Source: CALLPQ01 sp038531745
GTDB taxonomy: Bacteria; Pseudomonadota; Alphaproteobacteria; Caulobacterales; Parvularculaceae
Reading direction: 5' to 3'
DNA length: 64,000 nt
NCBI GenBank assembly: GCA_038531745.1
Contig: JBCBBJ010000002.1
Span: forward strand, 186,001 to 250,000
Below are positions 25,503 through 35,835 of the stretch, in pieces. The notes under the pieces were generated by a model. That model had not been told where the DNA came from, made no database searches, and saw only the letters and a list, made by a program, of their open reading frames with translations. Within the stretch, counting starts at the first letter, position 1. Each line of letters begins with the position of its first letter. A program made the position numbers and the translations under genes.

Positions 25503-26869
25503 TTTTGCTCAGTATGCTGCCCATGGCGTCTGATGGCCCGCAAGAGCCCATCGGCGCGGTCAAGATGTTCCGTCAATTGAATGACATTATCGCTCTGTTG
25601 ATCTTCAAGCGTGGCAATGGCGTCATAAATCTCCCGGTTTCCCTGATGGGCCTTTCGCAAATCCTGACGCAAGGCGAGAATATGATCCATGACCGTGGCC
25701 CCGCGCTGGCGTTCGGTACCGGGCGGTTGCGCCGCGCGGATGGGCGGGGTTTGGGTTTGAGTCTGGGTTTGCGGTTGCGCTTCAGACAATGGCGTTTTTT
25801 CCGCCTGGTTCTGTGTTGACGCGGCCTCTTCGCGACCATTCGGCTGCACCAGCCCATCTGACTTTTCTGCGGCAAGGACAGACAAGGCCGTCGCCACCTC
25901 GGTTAGGGAGGCCGATATTTGCCCGTCATGGGATGCCGCGTTCGGTGCAGGGTCCGCCGGCGGGGCCGCAACACCGCTGCCATCATTTGCGGGGCGCGCG
26001 GCAAGGACATCACTGTTCACACTGGAGACACTTGGCAACGATAAGGCGCCGGCGTCAGAGACCTCGTGGGCGAGCTCGGCAGCAACACTTGCCACCACGC
26101 GGCTATTGATCAAAGTACGGTCTTCCAGAGCACAAAAGAGAAGAAGACGGGTGCACAAAGCGTTGATCCGCCGGGGGACCCCGTCCGTGTGCCGGTGAAT
26201 TGCGTCAAACGCTTCCTCAGTGAAGGCCGGATGGTCTGTCCGCCCCACAACCGAGAGCCGGTAATCGATATAATCGCGCGTCTCGTCGCGGTCGAGCGCT
26301 TGGAGGTGATAGGACGCAATCACACGCTGGCGCAATTGCTCCATGTCCGCACGCGCGAGGGTTTGGCGAAATTCCGGCTGTCCCACGAGGAACACTTGAA
26401 ATAACGGCGTTCCGCGATGATTGATATTGGTGAGCATCCGTAGCTCTTCAATCGTCCGTGAGGGAAGGTTCTGTGCCTCATCAACAACCAGAAGAACCCG
26501 TCGTCCCCGGTTCACATGGTCAAACAGAAAATCCTCAAAAGCTTCCAGCTCAGCGGTGCGGCCCGTACCCGCCGGTTCAATCTGAAAGGCAGACAATACC
26601 TGCGCCAGCAACTGATCGGGTTCAACACTGGAGGTGACGATATGCGCCGCCGAAACACTACTGGCGTTGATCTGATCAAACATATGCTCAATCAGCAGCG
26701 ATTTGCCCGCGCCGATTTCACCCGTGATAACGATAAATCCTTCGGCTTGCCGCAAGCCATAGTGAAGATACGCCATCGCCTTGGTGTGGCTGGCCGAGGA
26801 GAAGAAAAATTTTGTGTCCGGGCTCAGTTTGAACGGCTGTGCCGAGAACCCAAAATAGTCCTCAATCAT
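25499..26869 (-). CDS. XrtA-associated AAA ATPase (TIGR03015-like)
   Basis: A 456-residue ATPase related to ExeA. Walker A is GEIGAGKS at 50-57 and Walker B LLVVDEAQ at 126-133, and the N-terminus YFGFSAQPFKLSPDTKFFF is typical of the family. The core ends near residue 280. A Ser/Ala/Pro/Gln-rich linker and a C-terminal helical segment (DHILALRQDLRKAHQGNREI) follow. In XrtA loci it is thought to power or regulate export or assembly. It is separated by 2 bp from the outer-membrane gene. Confidence 0.9.
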   Translation of the reverse strand: MIEDYFGFSAQPFKLSPDTKFFFSSASHTKAMAYLHYGLRQAEGFIVITGEIGAGKSLLIEHMFDQINASSVSAAHIVTSSVEPDQLLAQVLSAFQIEPAGTGRTAELEAFEDFLFDHVNRGRRVLLVVDEAQNLPSRTIEELRMLTNINHRGTPLFQVFLVGQPEFRQTLARADMEQLRQRVIASYHLQALDRDETRDYIDYRLSVVGRTDHPAFTEEAFDAIHRHTDGVPRRINALCTRLLLFCALEDRTLINSRVVASVAAELAHEVSDAGALSLPSVSSVNSDVLAARPANDGSGVAAPPADPAPNAASHDGQISASLTEVATALSVLAAEKSDGLVQPNGREEAASTQNQAEKTPLSEAQPQTQTQTQTPPIRAAQPPGTERQRGATVMDHILALRQDLRKAHQGNREIYDAIATLEDQQSDNVIQLTEHLDRADGLLRAIRRHGQHTEQK

Positions 26870-26871
26870 GC

Positions 26872-28668
26872 CTAGAAATCCACAATGATGCCGGCGGTAA
26901 CGGCGTTTTCGTTAAACTCGAGTTGTTCAATCGGTGAAAAACGGTCCGTACGCGAATATTGCCCAAAGGCCCTCAATCGCGACGAGAACGCATAATTCAT
27001 CCCCATGGTGCCCGACAGGGTATGGCTTACCCCTTCCTGATTGGCGAGGGCGGTACATTCGGTCAACGGATCAGAATTGATCAGGAAGGTGGGGATACCA
27101 AAATTCTGCGGATTGACCACACAGTCATTCACATCAAATCCGGTATCGGAATATCGGTAGAGCGCATTGCCATAGATTGAGACCCGGCGCGACAGATTGC
27201 GGGTATAATTCAGGGTACTGGTGATATTCTCAAATTGACGAAAGCCAAAATCAGACGCCTGGTAGATCGTGTTGAACGACACAATCGATTTATCAAAGGT
27301 ACCGGTCAGACTGGCAAAGGCTGTGTTGGTTGGACCAATACCAGAGACTTGGGCATTGATACCCCCGCCTTGGGAGGTCAATTGGGTCGCCTGCTGAATA
27401 ATATTGCGCGGTGATCCCTCACCGCCTTCGCGCAATTGATCGGCAAAATCGAGCGTCGAGCGGCCGATTTGAGTTATGCGTTGAGAATTGGCAAGCGCCC
27501 TGGTCTGAAAGGTTCGCGTCGCACCCGCGGTAAACACAAAGCGGCGGGAAATTTCATACCGCGCATCAGCTTGAATAAAATCATCGCCAAACCGGCGTCC
27601 ATATTCCAATTGAAGGCGCGAGCGGCGACCAGGCCGGGCAATGAAACCTGCCCGCCAGAAGACTCCGGAGAGATCTTCATCATCAAAAAAGTTTGTGCTG
27701 TCATTGGTATCGATCTCGTCATACCCAATGGCACCGCTTAACGCGAACTTTGATGTCAATCCATATTGCGCCTGAAGCGACACCGTACCCTGATCAAATG
27801 AAAACTCAGGGATAATGTCGGACCCGCTTTCTTCGGTAAGATTGCCATAGGCCGTGGCAATAAAGCGAAACCGGTCAAACAAATTGCCGCTTTCATATTG
27901 CAAAAGCGCTTCGTGGCTGGTGGCGTCGTTCAAAAATTCCAATCCGTCCCCTGGTAAGGCCGCGCCCGTGGGGATTACCGCCGGATTAATACCGCTGTCA
28001 TTGATGAAGACCTGGGAGTATCGATAGCGCGCCTCAACGGTCGATTGGTTAGGCAATTGATGGAAGAGATAGGGGCTAAGGGCATAGGAGTTCACCGTTG
28101 CCCGGTCACCGCGCGCTGCGCTGGCGTTGGCAGAAAACGCCGCATTATCACCCACAAGCTGGCGCGAAGACCCGCCGGCCACATCAAAATAAAGATAATT
28201 GTCAACAATTGTCGCGGTGCCAGCGGCGCCAACACTTTGGTTCAGCACCAGATCGCCATTTTCCACCAGATAGGAAAAATCAAGATCACCGCTAAACAGG
28301 GCGGTAAACCGCGGTAGGCTGATGATCGCATTCGCCGTGACAAGATTGGAGAGGATCGTTTGGCCCTCGCGGAACGGATTATCCTCGCTGGTCACGTTGC
28401 CATCGGCATCAAACTGGCGACCGGAAACAAGATTGATATTATCCGTGTACCCAACACGCGGGCTTAAGCTTATTGCGTAACCAAGAAAATCAGACTTCAG
28501 ACTAAGGGGCGGCTGCGGCGCCACCGCTTGGGCAAGGGCCGTATGCGAATAAACCGCCCCGCCCAGAAGCATAAGGGCACCAGCCAGCCCAGCGATCAGC
28601 GTCGCAAGGCCACGCTTTTCGATCGTGAGGACCGAGGCAAGGGCTTTTTCCAACATGGATCCGAGCAT
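26872..28668 (-). CDS. outer-membrane beta-barrel protein of the XrtA locus (TIGR03016-like)
   Basis: A 598-residue exported protein with a signal segment ending around HTALAQA (about residues 40-48). Many amphipathic beta strands follow, with aromatic residues near strand ends and a C-terminal strand ending in Phe (GIIVDF), as in outer-membrane barrels. It corresponds in position and pattern to the XrtA-locus outer-membrane protein assumed to help polymer export. The start could also be the ATG at 28656. Confidence 0.85.
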   Translation of the reverse strand: MLGSMLEKALASVLTIEKRGLATLIAGLAGALMLLGGAVYSHTALAQAVAPQPPLSLKSDFLGYAISLSPRVGYTDNINLVSGRQFDADGNVTSEDNPFREGQTILSNLVTANAIISLPRFTALFSGDLDFSYLVENGDLVLNQSVGAAGTATIVDNYLYFDVAGGSSRQLVGDNAAFSANASAARGDRATVNSYALSPYLFHQLPNQSTVEARYRYSQVFINDSGINPAVIPTGAALPGDGLEFLNDATSHEALLQYESGNLFDRFRFIATAYGNLTEESGSDIIPEFSFDQGTVSLQAQYGLTSKFALSGAIGYDEIDTNDSTNFFDDEDLSGVFWRAGFIARPGRRSRLQLEYGRRFGDDFIQADARYEISRRFVFTAGATRTFQTRALANSQRITQIGRSTLDFADQLREGGEGSPRNIIQQATQLTSQGGGINAQVSGIGPTNTAFASLTGTFDKSIVSFNTIYQASDFGFRQFENITSTLNYTRNLSRRVSIYGNALYRYSDTGFDVNDCVVNPQNFGIPTFLINSDPLTECTALANQEGVSHTLSGTMGMNYAFSSRLRAFGQYSRTDRFSPIEQLEFNENAVTAGIIVDF

Positions 28669-28671
28669 GGC

Positions 28672-29664
28672 TTAATCCCTTTGACCATCACGGGCGGCCG
28701 CACGGGCGCCGCGTGGGTAATAATCTGAATAAGAGCCATAGTGTGATCCGCCCGCGCCGATAAGTGTTTTATTGAGCACGAGACTGATATTCGGGTTCAT
28801 ATCGAGCAATTCTTCGATTGCCGACGCGATGGCGGGTTCCGGTGTGGCATCGGCTTCAACAACAAAAATGATCTCATCGACAAGGGAGCCGAGTACAACA
28901 GCCTCCGTGGTGGCGAGCACTGGCGGTGCATCGATGATCACAATTTGCTCACTGCGCCATTGCGACAGCATGCTAAAGGCCCGGTGCCCCGCATTGGACC
29001 CAAACAATTCTGCGGCGTGGTCAACGGGTCCGCCCTCCGGCAGGACAGTCAGGCTGGTGCCCCTGGCCCGGTAGGATAATTCGGCCGGATGAAGCTGGGG
29101 CTGGCGGATCAAATCGGACAGCCCGCGCGGATCATTTAGACCCAAATGGGTCTGCACTTTGGGACGCGGTGCATCCCCATCAACCAACAGGACCGGCACT
29201 TCATCCTCCAGCGCCAGACTCAGGGCAAGATTGATGGCGGTGAAGGTTTTGCCCTCCGCCGGACGAGTAGAAGTTACCATGATGGTATTGCGCTGGCGGG
29301 CCTGACGCCGATTTCCAGCGTCCAGCGGCGCCGATGTGCGCAGATAGCCGATGCGGCGTAAAAGCCGGCGTTTTAACAACCGCAATTCCAGGGCAAGCCG
29401 CGAGGATTTGCGCTGCGGCATATAAAAACCAGCCGCTGCTAAGTGCCGGACCGGCAGCTCAAATTCTTTTTCGGCAGTGTGAGCGCCCTGACCTTGGCCT
29501 TGGCCGCCTACGGCCGATAGCGATGCCCCACCGGGGGCCAATTGCGCGCCGGGCAAAGCCGCAATGATTTCGGCACGCGGCTGCATCCCGGCCTGTTCCG
29601 CTCCGGCATCTACGGACTTAGCTGGCCTGGCGTTGACCTGGAACGCTTTTTCAATAAGGCCCAT
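28672..29664 (-). CDS. XrtA-associated tyrosine autokinase (BY-kinase, TIGR03018-like)
   Basis: A 330-residue cytosolic bacterial tyrosine kinase. Walker A is TSTRPAEGKT at 131-140, Walker A' LLVDGDAPRPK at 159-169 and Walker B QIVIIDAPP at 240-248. The C-terminus has a tyrosine cluster (HYGSYSDYY, 308-316), the likely autophosphorylation tail. It works with the chain-length regulator, whose stop overlaps this start by one base (TGATG), to control EPS polymer length. Confidence 0.92.
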   Translation of the reverse strand: MGLIEKAFQVNARPAKSVDAGAEQAGMQPRAEIIAALPGAQLAPGGASLSAVGGQGQGQGAHTAEKEFELPVRHLAAAGFYMPQRKSSRLALELRLLKRRLLRRIGYLRTSAPLDAGNRRQARQRNTIMVTSTRPAEGKTFTAINLALSLALEDEVPVLLVDGDAPRPKVQTHLGLNDPRGLSDLIRQPQLHPAELSYRARGTSLTVLPEGGPVDHAAELFGSNAGHRAFSMLSQWRSEQIVIIDAPPVLATTEAVVLGSLVDEIIFVVEADATPEPAIASAIEELLDMNPNISLVLNKTLIGAGGSHYGSYSDYYPRGARAAARDGQRD

Positions 29665-31217
29665 CAGCGTAATCCCCGCACAGGGCGCTGAGCCGGCTCA
29701 AGGCTGGCGCCCGCCACCGTGCTTTCGCCCCGTTTCAACACAGCTGCCTGCGGATGCAGGACAGCCGCATAAATATAGCCAAAGCACAGCAAGAATAGCG
29801 CCGAACACACGGCGAAAAGACGCAAGAAATCAAATCGTACTCGCCGGCGCTCCTTTGGTGTGTGCACCTGACCCACCGCGCCCAGCACAGGTAGACCAAA
29901 CGCTTCCTCCAAATCGGAAAGCTGGGTGTAGGTTTTTTCCAGAAACGTCATCACCAATGCAATGAAACCGGCAACCCCAAACGCGATAATGGTGGCACCG
30001 AGAATTAACAGCATGCGCGGCGGATCAGTGGGGACAAGCGCTTTGCGTGGCGGTTCAAAAATACGATATTCAAGACCCCGCCCGCCGCTATCGAGGGTTT
30101 TGCGCAAGGCAAGTGAATCGCGGCTTGCGGTCAGGCGTTGGTAAATTTCTTTGGTTTCCTGATTATTGCGCTCAAGTCTTTGCAACTGCGCCACAACGGT
30201 GGGCGCCTGGCCCAGTGTTACCGCTTCGGTTTCAATGCGGGCGCGAATACGGTTCTCACGAACCTCCAGCGCCCGAAGCGTGTCCCGGGCACTTTGCAGT
30301 TCTGCGGATATGCGCTGGTAATCCGGGTTATCCGGCAAGGCATCATCGGATTCAAGCCGTGCAATCTGGCTCAAAAGGTTCTGAATGTCCGGATAATTGT
30401 CATTATACTGACTACGCAGTTGGGAGAGTTGTACCTTGAGGTCTTCCAACTCCCCGCCAGTGGAGACCCGCGGCGTTACGGCAAGGCGGGCGCGCAGGGT
30501 TTCCACCCTCAAGCGCACTTGTGATTTATTATCCACAATATCGGTGAGCCTTGCCTCGCGGCGCAGTTTTGATTGCTCGTCGCCCAGCGTTGCCGCCAGC
30601 TCTTCGGCATGGACCCGGCGATATTCAGCAATCTCGCGCTCCTGTTCGGAAAGGAGGGCATCATACCGGGCTATTGTTGTTTTTAACCGGCGTTCCGACG
30701 CCTCCTGATCGCGGAGGCTCGCACCGAGGTCTTGTTCAATCAGAATATTAAGGGCCGCATCAACAACATCGCGCGCTACAGCCGGATTGGAGTGGACCGC
30801 CTTGATAACGAAATACATATCGCGCGGGCTTTCGATCCGAATGGTCCCGGCGATATCCTTGACGAGACGCTCCAGCTGCGCCTGGCGATCAAGTGGTGTC
30901 GTTGCTTCAATCGTTCTATCAAGCCCGATGCGGTAGACCATTTCCTCAACATTGGGAAAGGTCAGGAGCGACAGGCGCAAAACCTCAACCCGTTGGGCAT
31001 AGTCGGGGCGTACCGCATCATCCTTAAGCAAGGGATCAAGCAGCGGTTCCTGGATATTGACGTGGGCTTGGCTCTCATACTGGTCAGGCAACAACCAGAT
31101 TGCGGCCCAGCCAATGAGCGCTGTTAGCCATGCCAATCCGGCAATCAGCCAACGGCGCCGCCACAGGCCAGCCGCATAGCGGATGACGGGTCTCGGCAAT
31201 TCCGACAGATCAAACAC
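29664..31217 (-). CDS. XrtA-associated chain-length determinant (Wzz/PCP, TIGR03007-like)
   Basis: About 517 residues. An N-terminal membrane helix lies near residues 25-45. A long periplasmic coiled-coil follows (for instance LRDQEASERRLKTTIARYDA, many Glu/Arg/Leu heptads), then a C-terminal membrane helix (ILGATIIAFGVAGFIALVM) and an additional late hydrophobic segment. This is the polysaccharide co-polymerase architecture; with the kinase it sets chain length. A GTG at 31217 with GGGGA 6 nt upstream is preferred; a TTG at 31229 is also possible. The 112 bp before the next gene (31218-31329) show nothing recognisable. Confidence 0.9.
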   Translation of the reverse strand: MFDLSELPRPVIRYAAGLWRRRWLIAGLAWLTALIGWAAIWLLPDQYESQAHVNIQEPLLDPLLKDDAVRPDYAQRVEVLRLSLLTFPNVEEMVYRIGLDRTIEATTPLDRQAQLERLVKDIAGTIRIESPRDMYFVIKAVHSNPAVARDVVDAALNILIEQDLGASLRDQEASERRLKTTIARYDALLSEQEREIAEYRRVHAEELAATLGDEQSKLRREARLTDIVDNKSQVRLRVETLRARLAVTPRVSTGGELEDLKVQLSQLRSQYNDNYPDIQNLLSQIARLESDDALPDNPDYQRISAELQSARDTLRALEVRENRIRARIETEAVTLGQAPTVVAQLQRLERNNQETKEIYQRLTASRDSLALRKTLDSGGRGLEYRIFEPPRKALVPTDPPRMLLILGATIIAFGVAGFIALVMTFLEKTYTQLSDLEEAFGLPVLGAVGQVHTPKERRRVRFDFLRLFAVCSALFLLCFGYIYAAVLHPQAAVLKRGESTVAGASLEPAQRPVRGLR

Positions 31218-31329
31218 AACTGTCCCCAACTCGGTCCCACATCGACATGTTTATCCCCACACGGATAAACACTCCACCAAAGTTCAGACGCCGAACCGGT
31301 ATGTACCGCGGTGCAGCGCCCACCATCAT

Positions 31330-31968
31330 TTACAAAATACTTTCGGGGATCAAAATCACATCCCCGGGCAGAACGGGCACATTAGCGCCAATGCGCCCTT
31401 TGCGCAGCAGATCGTCCAATTTCAGGCGATAGGCTTTGCGGTCCTGGCCATCGGTCCGATAAAGCGTCGCCCGGTTACCAGCGGCAAATTCGGTCAGGCC
31501 GCCCACAGCAACCATCACATCAAGGATGGTCATGCCCGATTGATACGGTAGAGCAATAGGCTGTTGCGCTTCACCGATAACGCGCACTTGCTGTTTGAAA
31601 TCACCGGAAAATTCGCTGACGATCACGGTCACTTGCGGACTTTTCACATATTCACGCAGCACCCGCTCCAGATCACTGGCAAGCAGCGATGGTGATTTGC
31701 CCGCAGCGACCATATCTTCAACCAGCGGCGTGGAAATCCGGCCATCGGGGCGGACCGTCACTTCGGTGGACAATTCCGGGGCCCGCCAGACGAAAATCTC
31801 AAGCTCATCATTGGGGCCGATCAGATAGTCGGGCGAACGCGACGCATCTGTTTCGGCGGCAGTTGGCGCATTTGGCAGTTTTTCGCCAGTATTCAACGTC
31901 TCGCAGGCGGACAAGGCAACGGCACACAGGGCCAGAACGATGCCTTTTACCAGGGGTAAACGTGTCAT
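31330..31968 (-). CDS. polysaccharide export lipoprotein of the XrtA locus (Wza-like, TIGR03027-like)
   Basis: A 212-residue lipoprotein with lipobox ALSAC (Cys22). The polysaccharide-export domain (YLIGPNDELEIFVWRAPELS) starts at about 48, followed by an SLBB-like domain (VRVIGEAQQPIALPYQSGMT). It should form the outer-membrane export channel or a periplasmic part of it. The start at 31968 follows AGAGAG; the frame to 32019 is not signal-like. The 234-bp region upstream (31969-32202) probably holds the promoter for the downstream genes but no site stands out. Confidence 0.9.
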   Translation of the reverse strand: MTRLPLVKGIVLALCAVALSACETLNTGEKLPNAPTAAETDASRSPDYLIGPNDELEIFVWRAPELSTEVTVRPDGRISTPLVEDMVAAGKSPSLLASDLERVLREYVKSPQVTVIVSEFSGDFKQQVRVIGEAQQPIALPYQSGMTILDVMVAVGGLTEFAAGNRATLYRTDGQDRKAYRLKLDDLLRKGRIGANVPVLPGDVILIPESIL

Positions 31969-32202
31969 TTTGAACTCTCTTTTATTGTCAATTACGGGGA
32001 GTGCGGGGTGATTACCCATTAGTTTTGCCTTAACCCCTTGTTATCAAACCATATTCCCAGTGGTACCAGCCCGTATCAGAAAGGTCTAGCGCACACGATA
32101 CCTCCTAAAGCGACCCAGAAGAAGTCGCAAATTCTTTGCCAGCTTTCCGCAAATGGCCCCCACAGCGAGAGCGGCCATTGTCGTTACGAAAATTGTTTTT
32201 CT

Positions 32203-34848
32203 TCATGCGCCCTTGGGCCCTCCCTTTGGTTGGGGCAATTGGCCTCGCAATTGCGTGGCCGCGCCAACAAACCCGCTGCGCTCAAGCGCATCGGCGTAGT
32301 CGGCAACCGTTTTGGCTGTTTTTGGGCTGGAGAAAAACGCGCGGCGCGCATGTCGCAGACGGGCAGCCGGAGAGCCGGGCTGCTCATTGCTAGCATCCTC
32401 GCGCGCCGTTTCCAGTGCCGCATCAATGAACGCAAGAGCGCGCCGACGCACCCAGTCAGGCTGATGCCTCCGGTGTGCCAGCATCGCCAACGCGTTCTTT
32501 GGCGCATCCGCCGCCCCAGTGCCCAGTAAAGCACCGCGAATTTCCGCTGGGGTATGGTTCGCCATCAAGACCTGCACCAGGTGAACGCCATCCATATCGG
32601 CCGTAGTGAAATCTACACCCGCTGATAGCCCGCGCATCAGCGCCTCCCTGTAGGTTTTTTGCAGACCTCGCGTGATGCCATTTTGGGACAGCGTCTGAAC
32701 GATTGCGGCCAGGGCTGCTGGATGGTCGGGAAAGGCCGCAAGAGCCTTTGAGAAATTGGGAACGCGGCGACGCCGACGCGCGTTTAGGCTTTCCTCTAAC
32801 AACAGTCCGAATAGGGCTTCATCTTCTGTATAAGTGCTCCCGGCGTTGCGCTTGAGGGCTAACACAAACCGGCGGGCTTCGCGCCAGCGCCTGGCCTTGG
32901 CTACCAGCGCCACAAAACGCTCACGCCCCGGAATTGTTCGTCCGTGCGCATCATAAAAAGCACGATATAAGCCCCAATCGGGCTGCGTTGGTACCAACGC
33001 TTCTTTCAGCATGATCAGAGTTGCGTCACCGGCGGCTGTACCGGTGTAGGTGCCAGAAACTTGCAAAAAGCCGGCGATCATTTGTGTCTGCGCGGCTTTG
33101 CTATTTTCGGCCAAACACGCCGTGCCGCGCGGCAGACACCAGCGGACAAGCGCTGCGAATCCCTCAGCGCCAAAATCATCGGGTGATGCCATACGAAAAA
33201 GGGTAAGCGCCTTTGCCCCCTCCCCCATGGTCACAAGCGTTTTTAAAACTTGATCCTTCGCCTGCGGACCAAATTGATCAGCCGCCCGCAACAAAAAGGC
33301 GATACGCCCGGCATGATCGCCAGCGCCCCCCAATATGCGCGCCCGCAAGAGCGCGCCCAACAATGTTTGGCCAGTCTGCGCCTCAGCCGCCTTGAGATGG
33401 TGCTTGGCTTCACCGGGTCGGAAGAGATCGAGCGCAAACTCCGCTGCCAGAAAGGAATACAAGGGTGTCAGTGTTGGTGTTGTATCCACCATTGCCGCGG
33501 TCACAGTCGCATAAGCCTTTTCCAAATGGCCCGACCGACGCAAGCGTAAGGCGTGTTGTAGTGTTGCCATTGCAGCACGCTGATGTTTGAGCTTATCAAA
33601 AAGCGGGCTATACGGACCAAAGAGAACCTGATCAGCCGCGAGAACATCCTCAATTGGCTGCATGCCAAAATCAGACAAGGCGACGATCGCCTCATGGGCG
33701 GTCTTCCAGTTCCCATCTTGTACCGCTAAGGCAAGGCTTGCCATCAGAGCCTGTTCCGGCCCCGGCGCGGCGGCATCAAGCGTAGTGACTGTATCAGTCA
33801 TTGATGGCTGAACGGTCTGGCCCGTGGCAAGGTCATCATCGCCAACCGGCCGCAGTACCTGAAAATCAATGGCTAGCGCCTCGGCAATCCAATTGCCCGG
33901 CGTTGCCGCCCTGGCCTTTTGTAACAAAAGATCAGCCTGCGCATAATCACCTTGGGCAAAGCGCGCCGCCGCCAGGCGTAGAGTTCTCAAACCCCCGGCT
34001 GGCAGCACCGAGACCGCACGACCATAAGCCTCCACCGCATCGCCAGGGTTCGCCTGCGCCATGGCAACATCACCCCGCATCGCCGCCATGATCGGGGCCT
34101 TGGGGTAGCGCGCCTCAAGCGCGGTAAAGACGATTTGCGCATCGCTCACCCGCCCTTCGCGCAGGGCGATGGCAATATCAACAAGATCAGCGCGCAGTTG
34201 ATAACGCGCTGACCGGCGCATGGCGTTAGCGGCCCGCGATGCCAGCGCCACATCCTGCTGATCAAGGGCAATTCCGGCAAGCAATGCCCAATACCGTGCG
34301 TCCTGCGGTGACATATTGAGAAGGTTGGCGGTGCGTGCCCGCGCGTCGTCAAGCTTGCCAGCGCTGTGGGCCAGACGCGCCCGGATATAGAGGCGCGCCG
34401 GATTGTCAGGGCCGGTTTGGAGGATCTCCTGAGCTGCCCGGGCGTCGCCTGCTCTGGCAAAATTCTCCGCCCGGTGGGTCAAAACGAGCGCGCCCAGTTG
34501 GGGGTCATCTTTAATTTGAGAAAACTGGTCTTCTGCAGCTGGATAATCCGCCAGCCGCATAAAAAGCCGCCCCAGCTTATAATGGTCCGAGGCGCTTTGC
34601 GCGCCCACGCCCATGGCCCGCGCCGACACGCGGGCATTTTCCACGTCACCCAGATCAATAAGTTGATTGGCCCGGCGCAATCGCGAGGCGAAATTACCGG
34701 GCTGCCCCGACAAAGCGCGCTCTGTTTGCGCCAATTCGCTAACCACCGAGACCTGCGCCGTACCGGATTTCTTGATCATTATCCAACCGAAGATCACCCC
34801 GGCACCAGTGAGGGCGGCAACAGCAATAATAATCGCTGTGCGCATCAT
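32203..34848 (-). CDS. large TPR protein of the EPS locus (PrsT-like)
   Basis: An 881-residue protein with one N-terminal membrane helix (residues 4-25). Almost continuous tetratricopeptide-like helical repeats follow, such as DHYKLGRLFMRLADYPAAED and AYGRAVSVLPAGG, and it ends in a Pro/Lys/Gly tail. It is in the position of the XrtA-locus TPR protein, though its repeats are divergent and it lacks a clear lipobox. It is probably a periplasmic scaffold for EPS assembly or export. It follows the sugar transferase by 2 bp. Confidence 0.75.
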   Translation of the reverse strand: MMRTAIIIAVAALTGAGVIFGWIMIKKSGTAQVSVVSELAQTERALSGQPGNFASRLRRANQLIDLGDVENARVSARAMGVGAQSASDHYKLGRLFMRLADYPAAEDQFSQIKDDPQLGALVLTHRAENFARAGDARAAQEILQTGPDNPARLYIRARLAHSAGKLDDARARTANLLNMSPQDARYWALLAGIALDQQDVALASRAANAMRRSARYQLRADLVDIAIALREGRVSDAQIVFTALEARYPKAPIMAAMRGDVAMAQANPGDAVEAYGRAVSVLPAGGLRTLRLAAARFAQGDYAQADLLLQKARAATPGNWIAEALAIDFQVLRPVGDDDLATGQTVQPSMTDTVTTLDAAAPGPEQALMASLALAVQDGNWKTAHEAIVALSDFGMQPIEDVLAADQVLFGPYSPLFDKLKHQRAAMATLQHALRLRRSGHLEKAYATVTAAMVDTTPTLTPLYSFLAAEFALDLFRPGEAKHHLKAAEAQTGQTLLGALLRARILGGAGDHAGRIAFLLRAADQFGPQAKDQVLKTLVTMGEGAKALTLFRMASPDDFGAEGFAALVRWCLPRGTACLAENSKAAQTQMIAGFLQVSGTYTGTAAGDATLIMLKEALVPTQPDWGLYRAFYDAHGRTIPGRERFVALVAKARRWREARRFVLALKRNAGSTYTEDEALFGLLLEESLNARRRRRVPNFSKALAAFPDHPAALAAIVQTLSQNGITRGLQKTYREALMRGLSAGVDFTTADMDGVHLVQVLMANHTPAEIRGALLGTGAADAPKNALAMLAHRRHQPDWVRRRALAFIDAALETAREDASNEQPGSPAARLRHARRAFFSSPKTAKTVADYADALERSGFVGAATQLRGQLPQPKGGPKGA

Positions 34849-34850
34849 CC

Positions 34851-35747
34851 CTAACGACTGCCCAAACCGAAAAGGGTTACCCGGACGGTTTTTAACAGGA
34901 TGATGAAATCGAGAACGAGGCTGAAATTTTTGATATAGTAAAGATCATAGGTATGTTTGGTCCGGGCATCCTCCACCGACGCGCCATATTCAAATTCCAC
35001 CTGCGCCCATCCCGTAATGCCCGGCTTGACCGAATGGCGCTCTTGGTAGAACGGCACTTTTTCTTCCAAGAGCGCAACAAATTCCGGGCGCTCCGGGCGT
35101 GGGCCCACAAAGCTCATTTTACCGGTGAGCACATTGAGCGCTTGGGGTATTTCATCGATACGGGTCTTCCGGATGAATTTGCCCATGCGCGTAACGCGCG
35201 TATCATTTTTCTGTGCCCAGATCGCGCCCGCACGCTCCGCATCGGTTACCATGGACCTAAATTTAATCACGTGGAAGCGGCGGCCATAAAGCCCCACACG
35301 TTCCTGACGATAAAAAATAGGCCCGGGCGAATCAAGTTTAATTAGTACAGCTACCAATACCAAAAGCGGGGCAAGACCCACAAGCAATGTGGTGCTCAGA
35401 ATGATATCCATCACCCGCTTGGGGATGCGGCCACGTTTGCGATTTTTGTAGGTGAGCGCGGGTTCAATCTGTGTCCTGTCAAAGTTGCTTAGGTCGATCC
35501 GGCGGCTTACCTTGGGCCCCCAAAGTGCCGCTGCCGCCGTCTCAAGACGTCGGCCCACGGAGCTTTCGATTGTGCTGCGCGTAAATCTTTGCAGATTGAG
35601 TAGAGAAGACGGTGTTTCACCAACATTGCGGGCAGATAATCGGTCCGCCATAGGCGTAGTCGCCCTAACCGTGGCGGGAGACCGCGGTGGGCGGCCACCA
35701 AAAAGACAGACAAGCGCGATAAAAGCGCCCGATAGAAACAACCACAT
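34851..35747 (-). CDS. undecaprenyl-phosphate sugar phosphotransferase (bacterial sugar transferase)
   Basis: About 298 residues. An N-terminal hydrophobic segment and a variable linker precede the polyisoprenyl-phosphate sugar-1-phosphate transferase domain. Signatures are KRVMDIILSTTLLVGLAPLL, DSPGPIFYRQERVGLYGRRF, KFRSM, TRIDEIPQALNVLTGKMSFV and GPRPERPEF. The enzyme starts the repeat unit by placing the first sugar phosphate on the lipid carrier. ATG 35747 (GGGGAC just upstream) is preferred; a GTG at 35801 is possible. It begins the minus-strand EPS series. Confidence 0.9.
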   Translation of the reverse strand: MWLFLSGAFIALVCLFGGRPPRSPATVRATTPMADRLSARNVGETPSSLLNLQRFTRSTIESSVGRRLETAAAALWGPKVSRRIDLSNFDRTQIEPALTYKNRKRGRIPKRVMDIILSTTLLVGLAPLLVLVAVLIKLDSPGPIFYRQERVGLYGRRFHVIKFRSMVTDAERAGAIWAQKNDTRVTRMGKFIRKTRIDEIPQALNVLTGKMSFVGPRPERPEFVALLEEKVPFYQERHSVKPGITGWAQVEFEYGASVEDARTKHTYDLYYIKNFSLVLDFIILLKTVRVTLFGLGSR

Positions 35748-35816
35748 ACCCGTCCCCAAGCTCTCTCCCGTGGCAATCCCAACCCCTTGGGAATACACCA
35801 CAGGTGAATAACGGAC

Positions 35817-35835
35817 GTGTGTCCCGGTGACACAC
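35817..35835. repeat. perfect 7-bp hairpin upstream of the sugar transferase
   Basis: GTGTGTC (35817-35823) and GACACAC (35829-35835) are exact complements around CCGGT. It lies about 70-90 bp before the sugar transferase start, so it may be a regulatory site or leader structure. Apart from this and the small ORF at 35978-36139, the 35748-36318 region holds nothing I can identify. Confidence 0.35.
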